A stretch of DNA of 52,299 nt from Paraburkholderia caffeinitolerans (GTDB taxonomy: Bacteria; Pseudomonadota; Gammaproteobacteria; Burkholderiales; Burkholderiaceae). The notes below the pieces were generated by a model that ran no database searches, was not told the origin of the DNA, and saw nothing but the letters and a program-made list of their open reading frames with translations. The position numbers and the translations under genes were made by a program. The stretch spans positions 1 to 52,299 of the forward strand of contig NZ_CADIKL010000051.1 of assembly GCF_902859945.1 (NCBI RefSeq). The letters are read 5' to 3'. Of this stretch, positions 32,882 through 40,443 are shown in pieces. Each line of letters starts with the position of its first letter. Positions within the stretch are counted from its first letter, which is position 1.

Positions 32882-32899
32882 TGCCGTGCGTGTGGCGTA

Positions 32900-33868
32900 T
32901 CAGAACTTGTACTCGGGATTTTTCGGATCGAAGGCATCGGCTTCGAAGGTCTTTGGCGTGATGCTTTCGATCACGATCCTTTCGAGGACCTGGCCGTCGT
33001 TGTCATAAGCCTCGACGGTGCGGAAATACGGGCGGCGAAGGTCCAGCCCGAGCGTCTGCTTCTTGCCGGCTGGCGAGGCATACGTGAGCGCCACCACGCG
33101 CACGCCGTTGAGCGTCTTCACTTCCACTTGCGGCTTGTAGGGCGAACCCACTTCGGCGTACTTCTTCGCGTCCGCCATGAAGCGGCTCACGATGAACTCC
33201 GTGCCAAGCTCGGTGATCTTGTGATTCGACTGCGAGCGCGCGAGCGAGCCGTCGATCGCCGTCCACATCGGCATGACGCCGAGCAGGCCGCCCAGATGTC
33301 CGTACATCTGATCGGTGCGTTTGGTGGCGTCGTAGATCACTTCTTCACCCGCATTCTCGCCGTCGGGCAGCCACTTCGCGTAGATGCGCAGCGGTTCGCG
33401 GTCGAGCTTCACGAGCATGTGTGCGGGTTTGGCGGGCCACTTGCCGTTCAGGCGCTCCCAGCGCGAGAGCACGAATTCGTACGACGGATACCCGGACGGC
33501 CCGATCTGGATCAGCGCGGGCACGACGAGCGGATCGAACGCCTGAACGAGCGCGGTGAGTTGTGCGTCGCTCATCTTCACGAGCGCGCCGCTCTTTTGCG
33601 CGCGGGACAGCCAGCGCACTTGCTGCTCGAGCGGGAGCTTGCCGACTTCGGCGGCGGGGTTGGCCGATGGGCTTGCGATGGTGTCATGCTGAGCATTCGC
33701 TTGCGCGTTGGGGGGGGCGCTTGCATCGGCCGCTGCGCTGTCTTGCGCGCTGGCCGTGACACATGCGAATGCAAACACCGCGGCGCAGGCGACGGGCGCA
33801 GCGAGGCGTCGCGCACGCCCCGTCGGCCGCGCGCCGGGCGGGATCGAATGCATAGGATCGTTATTCAT
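32900..33868 (-). CDS. DUF1571 secreted protein
   Basis: 322 residues with a signal peptide (RRLAAPVACAAVFAFACVTASA). The body contains AHMLVKLDREPLRIYAKWLP, GEEVIYDATKRTD, GVMPMWTAIDGSLA and VEAYDNDGQVLERI, as in DUF1571 proteins. Function unknown; envelope location is likely. A run of eight G (33710-33717) lies in the linker after the signal peptide. An iteron-like copy lies 19 bases beyond the stop codon. Confidence 0.82.
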   Translation of the reverse strand: MNNDPMHSIPPGARPTGRARRLAAPVACAAVFAFACVTASAQDSAAADASAPPNAQANAQHDTIASPSANPAAEVGKLPLEQQVRWLSRAQKSGALVKMSDAQLTALVQAFDPLVVPALIQIGPSGYPSYEFVLSRWERLNGKWPAKPAHMLVKLDREPLRIYAKWLPDGENAGEEVIYDATKRTDQMYGHLGGLLGVMPMWTAIDGSLARSQSNHKITELGTEFIVSRFMADAKKYAEVGSPYKPQVEVKTLNGVRVVALTYASPAGKKQTLGLDLRRPYFRTVEAYDNDGQVLERIVIESITPKTFEADAFDPKNPEYKF

Positions 33869-33984
33869 GGTTGGGCTCCCTGTGTCGCTATTTTCTTGAA
33901 CGAGGCGTTAAACAGAACCGCAAACGGCGTGGCGAAAAAGCGCGATGGTAACGGCTGCGCGGCGCACCGCCTCTCAAATTCCCT

Positions 33985-34170
33985 TCACGCCGCGCGCTGG
34001 GTGGTGCATACCGCGCGCGCGATCGCGGCACGCAGCCACTCGTCCGTCTCAATCGTGAACACCATCGAGTGATGCCTGAGACCGGTGTTCGGTCCGACGC
34101 TCGTGAAAAAATTTGGATTACCAGGCAAAGTCGTGCCAAGGTAGGCATGCGCGCCGGTACGCTGTGTCTG
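33985..34170 (-). pseudogene. C-terminal remnant of a flavin-containing monooxygenase
   Basis: A minus-strand frame of 61 codons plus stop reads AHAYLGTTLPGNPNFFTSVG, then PNTGLRHHSMVFTIETDEWL. This is the C-terminal signature of cyclohexanone-type (Baeyer-Villiger) flavin monooxygenases, where YLGTTVAGFPNLF, GPNTGLGHNS and FMIEAQ are expected. No N-terminal part or start is present; upstream the similarity ends at a reverse iteron-like copy (34187-34204). A decayed fragment. The rest of the 33869-34499 gap holds only iteron-like repeats. Confidence 0.72.
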
Positions 34171-34186
34171 CAGCGCGCCGGCTCCA

Positions 34187-34402
34187 AAGGTGAGTGTTTT
34201 CGGGGGCGCTCGCCGCAGGGCACCGAAACATCGCCGACAACCGGGTTACGACGTTCGTAAATGACAAAGGTGAGCGTCTGCGGGAGCGGATATTCACTGA
34301 GCAGTGCAAAAAGACGCGTTTTACCCGCCGTCTATAAGTTGCTTCGCAGATTTTTTTAATCAAAGCGTCTGGGGTGGATTTGCAAAGGTGAGCGTTTTCG
34401 GG
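34187..34402 (-). repeat. Distal iteron-like cluster B
   Basis: Three reverse copies whose complements read CCCGAAAACACTCACCTT (34204-34187), CCCGCAGACGCTCACCTT (34284-34267) and CCCGAAAACGCTCACCTT (34402-34385). The last is identical to the origin copies at 15911 and 16463. Confidence 0.88.
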
Positions 34403-34499
34403 AGTCGCGCGGAGAGGCAACCTGTCATCGATCTGTGAGTCGCGCACGGTATAGTGACTCGGGAAACGCGCCACCGGCGCGGCGCTACGGAGTAGCACC

Positions 34500-35522
34500 A
34501 TGGGCTTCTTCGACCGACTGTGGCCGCGCAAACGCGCGACGCCCGTGCAGGAGACCGAGCAGACGCGCGCGCTCGTCGAGCGGCTGATCGTGCTCAGCCC
34601 CTCGCTGAAATTCGCGCGAGACTATCGCGAGCGCTTGAGTCCCGCGCTCGCACAGTCGGTCGCGTACGTGCGCGAAATCGTCGAGCGCCTGCCGCCCGCG
34701 TGCGAGGCGAGCGCTGCGAACTGGCTGGCCAATCCCCATATCCACGCGTTCTTCGCTGCGCCCGCCGACGTGGCGCCGGTGCTGAGCCGCTCGCCCGAAC
34801 TGCACGCGTGGTTCGAGAGCCATCCGCTCGCGCGCGAAGCCTGGGCCGTGCTCGGCATGGCGATGGCCGAGCGCCGCAGCCTCGGCGTCGCGCAGCACGG
34901 CGACCACGTGCACACCGACGTTTCGCAAACCACGCTGAGCTTCGACGACCATCAGGTGCGCGTATGCGGCGAATCCGAAGCGGACCTGCGCGAGCAGATC
35001 GTACAGCGCGTGGTCGAGCAGATTGCACTCGAAGGTCTCGCGCAGATCGGCGCCGACGAGTCGCGCCGCGACGCGCTGGAGCAGGAGCGCGCGCTGTTGC
35101 GCACGCGCCGCCAGTTGCTCACGCGCCAGGGTGCGGGCACGCAGAAGATGGTGGGTGAGCGAGCGGTCGAGAACGCCGCGGAACTCGCGCAACTTCAGGC
35201 GCAGATTGACGCGAACGAGCAGGCGCTCGCGGAGCTCGGCTTGAAGACGGACGCGCTCGAACACGAAATGGGCGTGATTTGCGATGTGCTCGCGCATCCC
35301 GCGCAGCACGCGAACGTCGAGATGAAGCAGGTGCGGCTGAGCCCGATGAACGTCGTGATCGAGCACGACGCGCCGGGCAGCGGCGCGCAGATCGAGTTTC
35401 CGCTCGCGCGTTTGCCGGCCAGTCCGCAGGGCGTGCGCGCGTTCTCGCTGATCCGCTTCGCGCGCGCGGACCTGATGCCGCGGCCGAAGCTATTGGACAG
35501 TGGCAGCCACTTCGTGATTTGA
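34500..35522 (+). CDS. Hypothetical coiled-coil protein
   Basis: 340 residues that I cannot assign. The N-terminus MGFFDRLWPRKRA is basic and amphipathic. The middle (about residues 160-260) is helical and coiled-coil-prone (RRDALEQERALLRTRRQLLT; AAELAQLQAQIDANEQALAE). The C-terminus looks beta-rich (MNVVIEHDAPGSGAQIEFPL). No signal peptide. It stands alone between two groups of iteron-like repeats; strong coding bias supports it as real. Confidence 0.72.
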   Translation: MGFFDRLWPRKRATPVQETEQTRALVERLIVLSPSLKFARDYRERLSPALAQSVAYVREIVERLPPACEASAANWLANPHIHAFFAAPADVAPVLSRSPELHAWFESHPLAREAWAVLGMAMAERRSLGVAQHGDHVHTDVSQTTLSFDDHQVRVCGESEADLREQIVQRVVEQIALEGLAQIGADESRRDALEQERALLRTRRQLLTRQGAGTQKMVGERAVENAAELAQLQAQIDANEQALAELGLKTDALEHEMGVICDVLAHPAQHANVEMKQVRLSPMNVVIEHDAPGSGAQIEFPLARLPASPQGVRAFSLIRFARADLMPRPKLLDSGSHFVI

Positions 35523-35546
35523 GCCGAAGGCGACGTGGTTGAGCGA

Positions 35547-35929
35547 AAGGTGAGCATTTTCGGGAGTCGCGCGCAGTCACGCGCGTGCGGCCTTGCGTGA
35601 CGTGAGGTGAACCGCAAGGCTTCAGGACTACTCACCCGAAATGACCATTTTGTGCAAGAAACGACGATTTCAAGCCGGATTGCGGCAGAAAATTCCTGGT
35701 AGTCCCAGGTTAAGCGACGCGAACTGTTCTCTCGCGCGATACGCGAAGCCGCACCCGAATGCCAAAGGTGAGGTTATTCGGGAACGGTGCGCGCGGTTGT
35801 TTCGAGACACTAACCGTTCGCGCAGAAAGCCTTGAAAACGCTGGAAAACAAGGCTTTCTGCGAAGTGCCGCAGCGCCCGGCATGACGCCGTGGGGATCTC
35901 GGTAAGACCGAAAGGTGAGGCTTTTCAGG
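35547..35929 (-). repeat. Distal iteron-like cluster C
   Basis: Three reverse copies with complements CCCGAAAATGCTCACCTT (35564-35547), CCCGAATAACCTCACCTT (35782-35765) and CCTGAAAAGCCTCACCTT (35929-35912). The last contains the TGA stop of the fused molybdate transporter gene. The gap 35523-35924 otherwise holds one hairpin and no recognisable gene. Confidence 0.85.
35821..35862. repeat. 14-bp stem hairpin
   Basis: CGCAGAAAGCCTTG (35821-35834) and its exact complement (35849-35862) around a 14-base loop. No T-run follows on either side, so it is not a standard terminator, though it lies between the convergent ends of the genes at 34500 and 35925. Confidence 0.55.
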
Positions 35930-37781
35930 AGTGGCTGGCGGGCCACGCGCTCACGCCCGCAGGGTCGATCTCGAAGCGCAGTGCGCCGGCGTGCGGGAGC
36001 GCCGCGTCTTCGGCGGGGATGTCGAAGGTGTCGCCAGCCAGTTCGAGCGTGACGTAGCGGTCGCCGTGGCGCAGCGAGACGCCGGCGAGACGGCCTTCGA
36101 GCGAACCGTCTGGCGTCGCGCGCAGCGCGCGCGGCGACACGCGCCACATCACGCGCGTGCCCGCGGCGAGTCGCGCGCTCTCGCAAGCGATTCGGCACGG
36201 CAAGCGCAGTCCGCCCGCCGTTTCGATCTCGCCCGATTCGAGCACGACACCCGTGCCGATGTTGTGCAGTCCGAGCAATTCGGCCACACGCAGTGAAGCG
36301 GGTCGCGCGAACACCTCGTCGACGGGACCGGCTTGCAGCGTGCGGCCATGCTCGATCACGAGCACCTCGTCGGCGAGCAGGGCGGCTTCGTCGGGATCGT
36401 GGGTGACGATCACGGTGACTGCGCTGATCTCGCGCTGTAGCGCGCGCAACGTTTGCTGCAGGCGGCGCCGGCGCGGTGTGTCGAGCGCGGCGAACGGCTC
36501 GTCGAACAGCAGCAATTGAGTGTGCCGCGTGAGCGCGCGCGCGAGCGCCACGCGCTGGCGCTGGCCGAACGAGAGCTGGCGCGGCAGGCGCTGCGTGAGC
36601 GTGTCGAGGCCCAGATGCGCGAGCCAGTAGCGCGCGCTGGCGGCATCCGCATCGACGGGAAACGCCAGTTGCTGCGCCACCGTCATGTGCGGAAACAGGC
36701 CGTAGTCCTGCGGCATGTAGCCGATCTGGCGGCCTTCGGGCGGCAACGCGCCGATGTCGGTCGCGCCGAGCGAGACGAAGCCCGCGTCGTTGCGCTCGAG
36801 GCCCGCGACGATGCGCAGCGCGAGCGACTTGCCCGAACCCGACGGCCCGATGATCGCGAGCCGCCGCGTGCGCGGCTGCCAGGCGACGTCGAGCGTGAAC
36901 GCGCCGAGCCGCCGCTGCGCCGCGAACGCGAGCCGCAGGTTGTCCGCATTCGCTGCCGCGGCGGCGGGCGTGAATGCGGTGAGTTCGTCGCCGTTGTCGG
37001 TGCTCACCGTAGGCGTGGCGCGCGCGCCCCGGCTATAGACAGAGAGCACCGCGCAGACGATCGCGATGCCCAGCGTCGGCAGCAGCAGCGGCATCATCGC
37101 GGGCAGCCCCTGGCCGCCGAACACCACATAGGTGTAGACCGGCAGTGAGTACGGGTGATAGGCGACCATCACCGTTGCGCCGAATTCGCCGAACGCGCGC
37201 AGCCACGCAAGCGCGAGCCCGGCGCGGATGGCGGGCCAGGCGATCGGCAGCGTGACGCGAAAAAAACGGCTCAAGGCGCGATGGCCGAGCGTGGCGGCGA
37301 CGTCGTCGTAGACCGGATCGACGGCGGCGAACGCCGAGCGCGCCGCCACGACCAGGAACGGCGCGGCCACGAAGGTTTCGGCGAGCACGATGCCTGTGAA
37401 GGAGTCGGTGAGCGTGCCGTTGAAGAGTTGGCCGAGGCCGCTATACGGGCCGATCAGGAACAGCAGCAGCACGCCGCTCGTGAGCGGCGGCAGCGCGAGC
37501 GGCAACTGCACGACGAAGCCGAGCAGCGCGACGCCGCGCGCGCGCGAACGCGCGAGCCAATAGCCGAGCGGCACGCCGCCCACCAGGATGACGAGCGCGG
37601 CGACGCTCGCGCTCGCCACCGACACGCCGACCGCCGAGCCCATGGTGCGCCAGTCGACGCCGGCCCAGTCCGCCTGGCCGATCTGCGGGATGCTGGCGAA
37701 AAACGGCGCGCACAGATAAACCGCGAGCAACGCGCCGAGCCACCAGAGCGGCCTTGCGGCGCGCTGCGCGGGTTGAGTCAT
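35925..37781 (-). CDS. Fused ModB-ModC molybdate ABC transporter (permease + ATPase)
   Basis: 618 residues. Residues 1 to about 255 are a ModB/CysT-like permease with hydrophobic segments and the EAA-type loop (ATLGHRALSRFFRVTLPIAW). About 280-470 is an ABC ATPase: Walker A IIGPSGSGKS, Q-loop YMPQDYGLF, signature LSFGQRQRVALA, Walker B LLLFDEPFAALD, switch His in VTHD. The last about 120 residues form a TOBE-like domain. A single-chain permease-ATPase is unusual. Downstream of modA by 16 bases. The stop codon lies in an iteron-like repeat. Sulfate or tungstate instead of molybdate is possible, but the Mo context favours molybdate. Confidence 0.9.
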   Translation of the reverse strand: MTQPAQRAARPLWWLGALLAVYLCAPFFASIPQIGQADWAGVDWRTMGSAVGVSVASASVAALVILVGGVPLGYWLARSRARGVALLGFVVQLPLALPPLTSGVLLLFLIGPYSGLGQLFNGTLTDSFTGIVLAETFVAAPFLVVAARSAFAAVDPVYDDVAATLGHRALSRFFRVTLPIAWPAIRAGLALAWLRAFGEFGATVMVAYHPYSLPVYTYVVFGGQGLPAMMPLLLPTLGIAIVCAVLSVYSRGARATPTVSTDNGDELTAFTPAAAAANADNLRLAFAAQRRLGAFTLDVAWQPRTRRLAIIGPSGSGKSLALRIVAGLERNDAGFVSLGATDIGALPPEGRQIGYMPQDYGLFPHMTVAQQLAFPVDADAASARYWLAHLGLDTLTQRLPRQLSFGQRQRVALARALTRHTQLLLFDEPFAALDTPRRRRLQQTLRALQREISAVTVIVTHDPDEAALLADEVLVIEHGRTLQAGPVDEVFARPASLRVAELLGLHNIGTGVVLESGEIETAGGLRLPCRIACESARLAAGTRVMWRVSPRALRATPDGSLEGRLAGVSLRHGDRYVTLELAGDTFDIPAEDAALPHAGALRFEIDPAGVSAWPASHS

Positions 37782-37797
37782 GATTGCGATTGCGGCG

Positions 37798-38682
37798 TCA
37801 TTGCTGTGCGGCGTCGATCACGGCCTGCACCGAGGGCGGAATGGCTTGCGCCTCGCCCTTGATTGCGGGCTTCGTGACGTCCACGCCGTGCTCAGCGAGC
37901 AGCTTGCGGCCTTCCGCGCTCAAGAGGAAGTTGACGAAGCGCGCTGCGCCCGCGCTATTGGGCGCGTCGTTGAGGATCGTAAGCGTGTAGTTCGCCTTGA
38001 TGCCGAGTTCGGGCGCGGGGTGGATCGACGGAATCTTCAGGTCCGATGTTTCGGTCGAGTAGAAGAAGCCCGCGTCCAATTGGCCCGATTGCAGACGGCC
38101 TACGAGCGTTTCCTCGGGCAGCACTTGAGCGGGATTCTCCGGCGCGCCGAGCGTCTTTTCGACGAGATCAGGCTGGTTGTACGCTTGGGCCGCCTTCGTC
38201 ATGAGCTCGACCGTGAACGCGCCCTTCGGGTCGAGCTTGGGATCGGTGCGGCCAAGGCGGATGCCCGGCTCACGCAGCACGGTGTCCCACTTCTTCGTCT
38301 TGAAGTCGGCGGCGAAGCGGCTCTTCGGGTTGTAGCCGATCATGAGCGGCGACTCCGCGAAATTCACGTACCACGAAACATGATTGCCATTGGCCTCGCC
38401 CATGAGGTTCGCGTTGACCTTCGGGCTCGCGCTGATGAACACGTCACCACGGCGCAGTTTGCCCTTCACTTCATTGGCGATCTTGTTCGAGCCGGCTGCG
38501 TAACCCTTGAAGTGCAGACCTGTTTCCTTCTCGAATGCCGGTCCCACGCTCTTTTCCATCAGGTTCACGAGCGAGCCTGCGTAGAGCACGTTGACGTCGC
38601 TGTCGTCGGCGGCGAATGCGCCCGTGCTCGCGGCGAGTACGCCGGACATCACCACGACAGACGCGATCAGCTTGCGGATCAT
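37798..38682 (-). CDS. Molybdate/tungstate-type periplasmic binding protein
   Basis: 294 residues with a Sec signal peptide (LIASVVVMSGVLAASTGAFA). The start of the mature protein (VNVLYAGSLVNLMEKSVGPA), the AAGSNKIANEVKGK loop and DVFISASP, then PKLDPKGAFTVELM, resemble ModA/WtpA oxyanion receptors, nearer the WtpA branch. It delivers its ligand to the fused ModBC. A ModE-like box starts 17 bases upstream of its ATG. Confidence 0.88.
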   Translation of the reverse strand: MIRKLIASVVVMSGVLAASTGAFAADDSDVNVLYAGSLVNLMEKSVGPAFEKETGLHFKGYAAGSNKIANEVKGKLRRGDVFISASPKVNANLMGEANGNHVSWYVNFAESPLMIGYNPKSRFAADFKTKKWDTVLREPGIRLGRTDPKLDPKGAFTVELMTKAAQAYNQPDLVEKTLGAPENPAQVLPEETLVGRLQSGQLDAGFFYSTETSDLKIPSIHPAPELGIKANYTLTILNDAPNSAGAARFVNFLLSAEGRKLLAEHGVDVTKPAIKGEAQAIPPSVQAVIDAAQQ

Positions 38683-38698
38683 TTCTTCTACCCCGTAG

Positions 38699-38722
38699 CG
38701 TTATAAAGGTGCATATATTACG
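38699..38722. promoter_or_regulatory. ModE-like box 1 (modA / mop)
   Basis: 24-bp dyad of form CGNTNTA-N8-TATAT-NN-CG, here CGTTATA then TATATTACG, in the divergent gap between modA and mop. A separate inverted repeat AGGTGCATA/TATGCACCT (38707-38715 and 38738-38746) overlaps it. Similar to ModE operators as I recall them. Confidence 0.7.
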
Positions 38723-38890
38723 ACGGACCGCCGATTTTATGCACCTGGCCACATGGGCAATGTTCTCAATAACGTCTGGGGATGGTCGCTCTGTGCCGCT
38801 ACACTGGGCCCTTGGATTCGGATTCGCACCGGCGCGCGTGCCGCACCGGTGCTTTCGTCAGTCAATTTCATCTTTTATATGGAGGCTCTC

Positions 38891-39319
38891 ATGCGTACCA
38901 GCGCTCGCAATCATTTCTCCGGTCAGATCGCCGCGGTCAAGGCCGGCGCAGTCAACGACGAAGTCACGCTGCGCGTCGACGGCGGCCTCGAGATCGTCGC
39001 CATCATCACGCACGGCAGCGCCGCTTCGCTGGGCCTCGCGGCCGGCAAGAACGCGTTTGCGCTCGTGAAGGCTTCGTCGGTGATCGTGATGGTCGACGGC
39101 GACGCCAACAAGGTCTCCACGCGCAACGTCGTTGCGGGCACCGTCGCTTCGGTCACGAAGGGCGCAGTGAACGCCGAAGTCGTGATCACGGCGGCGGGCG
39201 GCGCGCAGATCGCGGCCATCGTCACGAACGACAGCGTGGACCGTCTCGGCCTCGCAGCGGGCAAGTCGGCTGCGGCGCTGTTCAAGGCGTCGAGCGTGAT
39301 CGTGGGCGTGGACGCCTGA
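38891..39319 (+). CDS. Molbindin: tandem Mop (TOBE) domain protein
   Basis: 142 residues, two Mop repeats of about 68: RNHFSGQIAAVKAGAVNDEV, then RNVVAGTVASVTKGAVNAEV, each ending in ASSVIV(M/G)VD. Molbindins (ModG/Mop) store or buffer molybdate in oligomeric cages in the cytoplasm. ATG at 38891 behind TGGAGGC. First gene of mop-nifQ-modE, divergent from modA-modBC and probably controlled by the shared ModE-like box. Confidence 0.93.
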   Translation: MRTSARNHFSGQIAAVKAGAVNDEVTLRVDGGLEIVAIITHGSAASLGLAAGKNAFALVKASSVIVMVDGDANKVSTRNVVAGTVASVTKGAVNAEVVITAAGGAQIAAIVTNDSVDRLGLAAGKSAAALFKASSVIVGVDA

Positions 39320-39348
39320 TCGACTGACGTGCGAGGCGCGCGGCAACG

Positions 39349-39987
39349 GTGGCCGACATGACCGAGACCTTGCCCGGCGACGCGGCGGCGCCCGATTTCG
39401 AGCGCCGCGCCGCGGCCTGCCGTGACAGCCTGACCGGCGTGCCGGGCGGCGCGCGTTCCGAAGATGCGTGGCTGTTCGCGCGGCTCGTGGCGGCACGCGA
39501 AGTGCGTGGCGAACGGGCCTTGCTCGGGTTATCGGCGCAAGCGTTCGCGGGCCTCGCACAGCGGCATTTCGTGGCGGACGCGATGGCATTGCTGCCTTCG
39601 TCACCTCATCAACCGCCAATGCAACAAGCGGTGCCGATCGCCGATGAAACGCACGCCGCGTTTGTTGCTTCGATGTGCGAATGGCTGATCGGCCTTGCGT
39701 CGCGCGACGTAGACGCCGCCGATGCCCAGTGTCTCGCCGCGATACTCGCGCATGCGTGCCTGCGCCCCGATCACCTGTGGCGCGATCTCGGTCTTGCTGG
39801 CCGCGACGACGTCACGCACATGCTCACGCGCTTTTTCCCTGAAGTGGTCGCGCGCAATCGCGAAGGCCTGCGCTGGAAGAAGCTGCTCGCGCGCGAGCTG
39901 GCGCGGGCCACGGGCGGGGTGCCGGGACCCGCGCCGGGCTGCCCGGGTTGTGAGGATTTCGGCTTCTGCTTTCCGCTGGGGAATTGA
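39349..39987 (+). CDS. nifQ: NifQ-family protein
   Basis: 212 residues (GTG at 39349; alternative ATG at 39358). The C-terminal half is NifQ-like: DHLWRDLGLAGRDDVTHMLT, FFPEVVARNREGLRWKKLLA, then GCPGCEDFGFCFPL. Established role: NifQ is an Fe-S protein that donates molybdenum for FeMo-cofactor assembly. The family motif C-x4-C-x2-C-x5-C lacks its first Cys here (Gly), so cluster ligation may differ. No nitrogenase gene is in the window. It sits 29 bases after mop, which ties it to Mo handling. Confidence 0.88.
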   Translation: MADMTETLPGDAAAPDFERRAAACRDSLTGVPGGARSEDAWLFARLVAAREVRGERALLGLSAQAFAGLAQRHFVADAMALLPSSPHQPPMQQAVPIADETHAAFVASMCEWLIGLASRDVDAADAQCLAAILAHACLRPDHLWRDLGLAGRDDVTHMLTRFFPEVVARNREGLRWKKLLARELARATGGVPGPAPGCPGCEDFGFCFPLGN

Positions 39988-40033
39988 ACAACGCGGGCCA
40001 TCACGGCCTGGGGCATCGTGTATGCTTGCGCCC

Positions 40034-40432
40034 ATGACCCCACCCCCAAAAGATCAGACCCAGGCCGCTACGCCAACGCGGCGCAGTGCGCCTGAAGTGC
40101 GTTTTCGCATGCGTGTCATTCAGGACGGCACCATCGCGCTCGGGCCAGGCAAGGTGCAATTGCTGGAGGCCGTGCGCGAGCAGGGCTCGATTTCAGCGGC
40201 GGCGCGCAGCCTGAACATGTCGTATCGGCGCGCGTGGCTCCTCATGGACGAGCTCAATCGCGCGCTCGAATCGCCGGCCACCGTGTCCGAGCACGGCGGA
40301 CAAAGCGGCGGAGGCAGCACGCTCACGCCCGTGGGCGAAGAGATCATCCGGCTCTATCGCGGCATCGAGGCGCGGGCCGCCGCCGCCTGCGCGCCCGAGA
40401 TCGAGGCGCTGATGAAACTCGTCAAGGGCTGA
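40034..40432 (+). CDS. ModE-type regulator, DNA-binding half only
   Basis: 132 residues. It contains the LysR-like winged HTH of ModE (LGPGKVQLLEAVREQGSISA, then AARSLNMSYRRAWLLMDELN, GGSTLTPVGEEIIRLY) and ends without the C-terminal Mop/TOBE domains that bind molybdate in E. coli ModE. The molbindin encoded two genes upstream could in principle supply the molybdate sensing in trans. Likely binds the three CGNTNTA-N8-TATATNNCG boxes. Third gene after mop and nifQ. Confidence 0.88.
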   Translation: MTPPPKDQTQAATPTRRSAPEVRFRMRVIQDGTIALGPGKVQLLEAVREQGSISAAARSLNMSYRRAWLLMDELNRALESPATVSEHGGQSGGGSTLTPVGEEIIRLYRGIEARAAAACAPEIEALMKLVKG

Positions 40433-40443
40433 ACCCGCGCCGC

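Noticed and set aside
33710..33717. Phase-variable G8 tract in the DUF1571 gene
   Set aside because: Eight G in a GC-rich coding linker is not exceptional and no alternative frame gives a sensible product.
35641..35835. Small plus-strand gene (64 residues)
   Set aside because: No ribosome-binding site, no coding bias, and an iteron-like repeat lies inside it.
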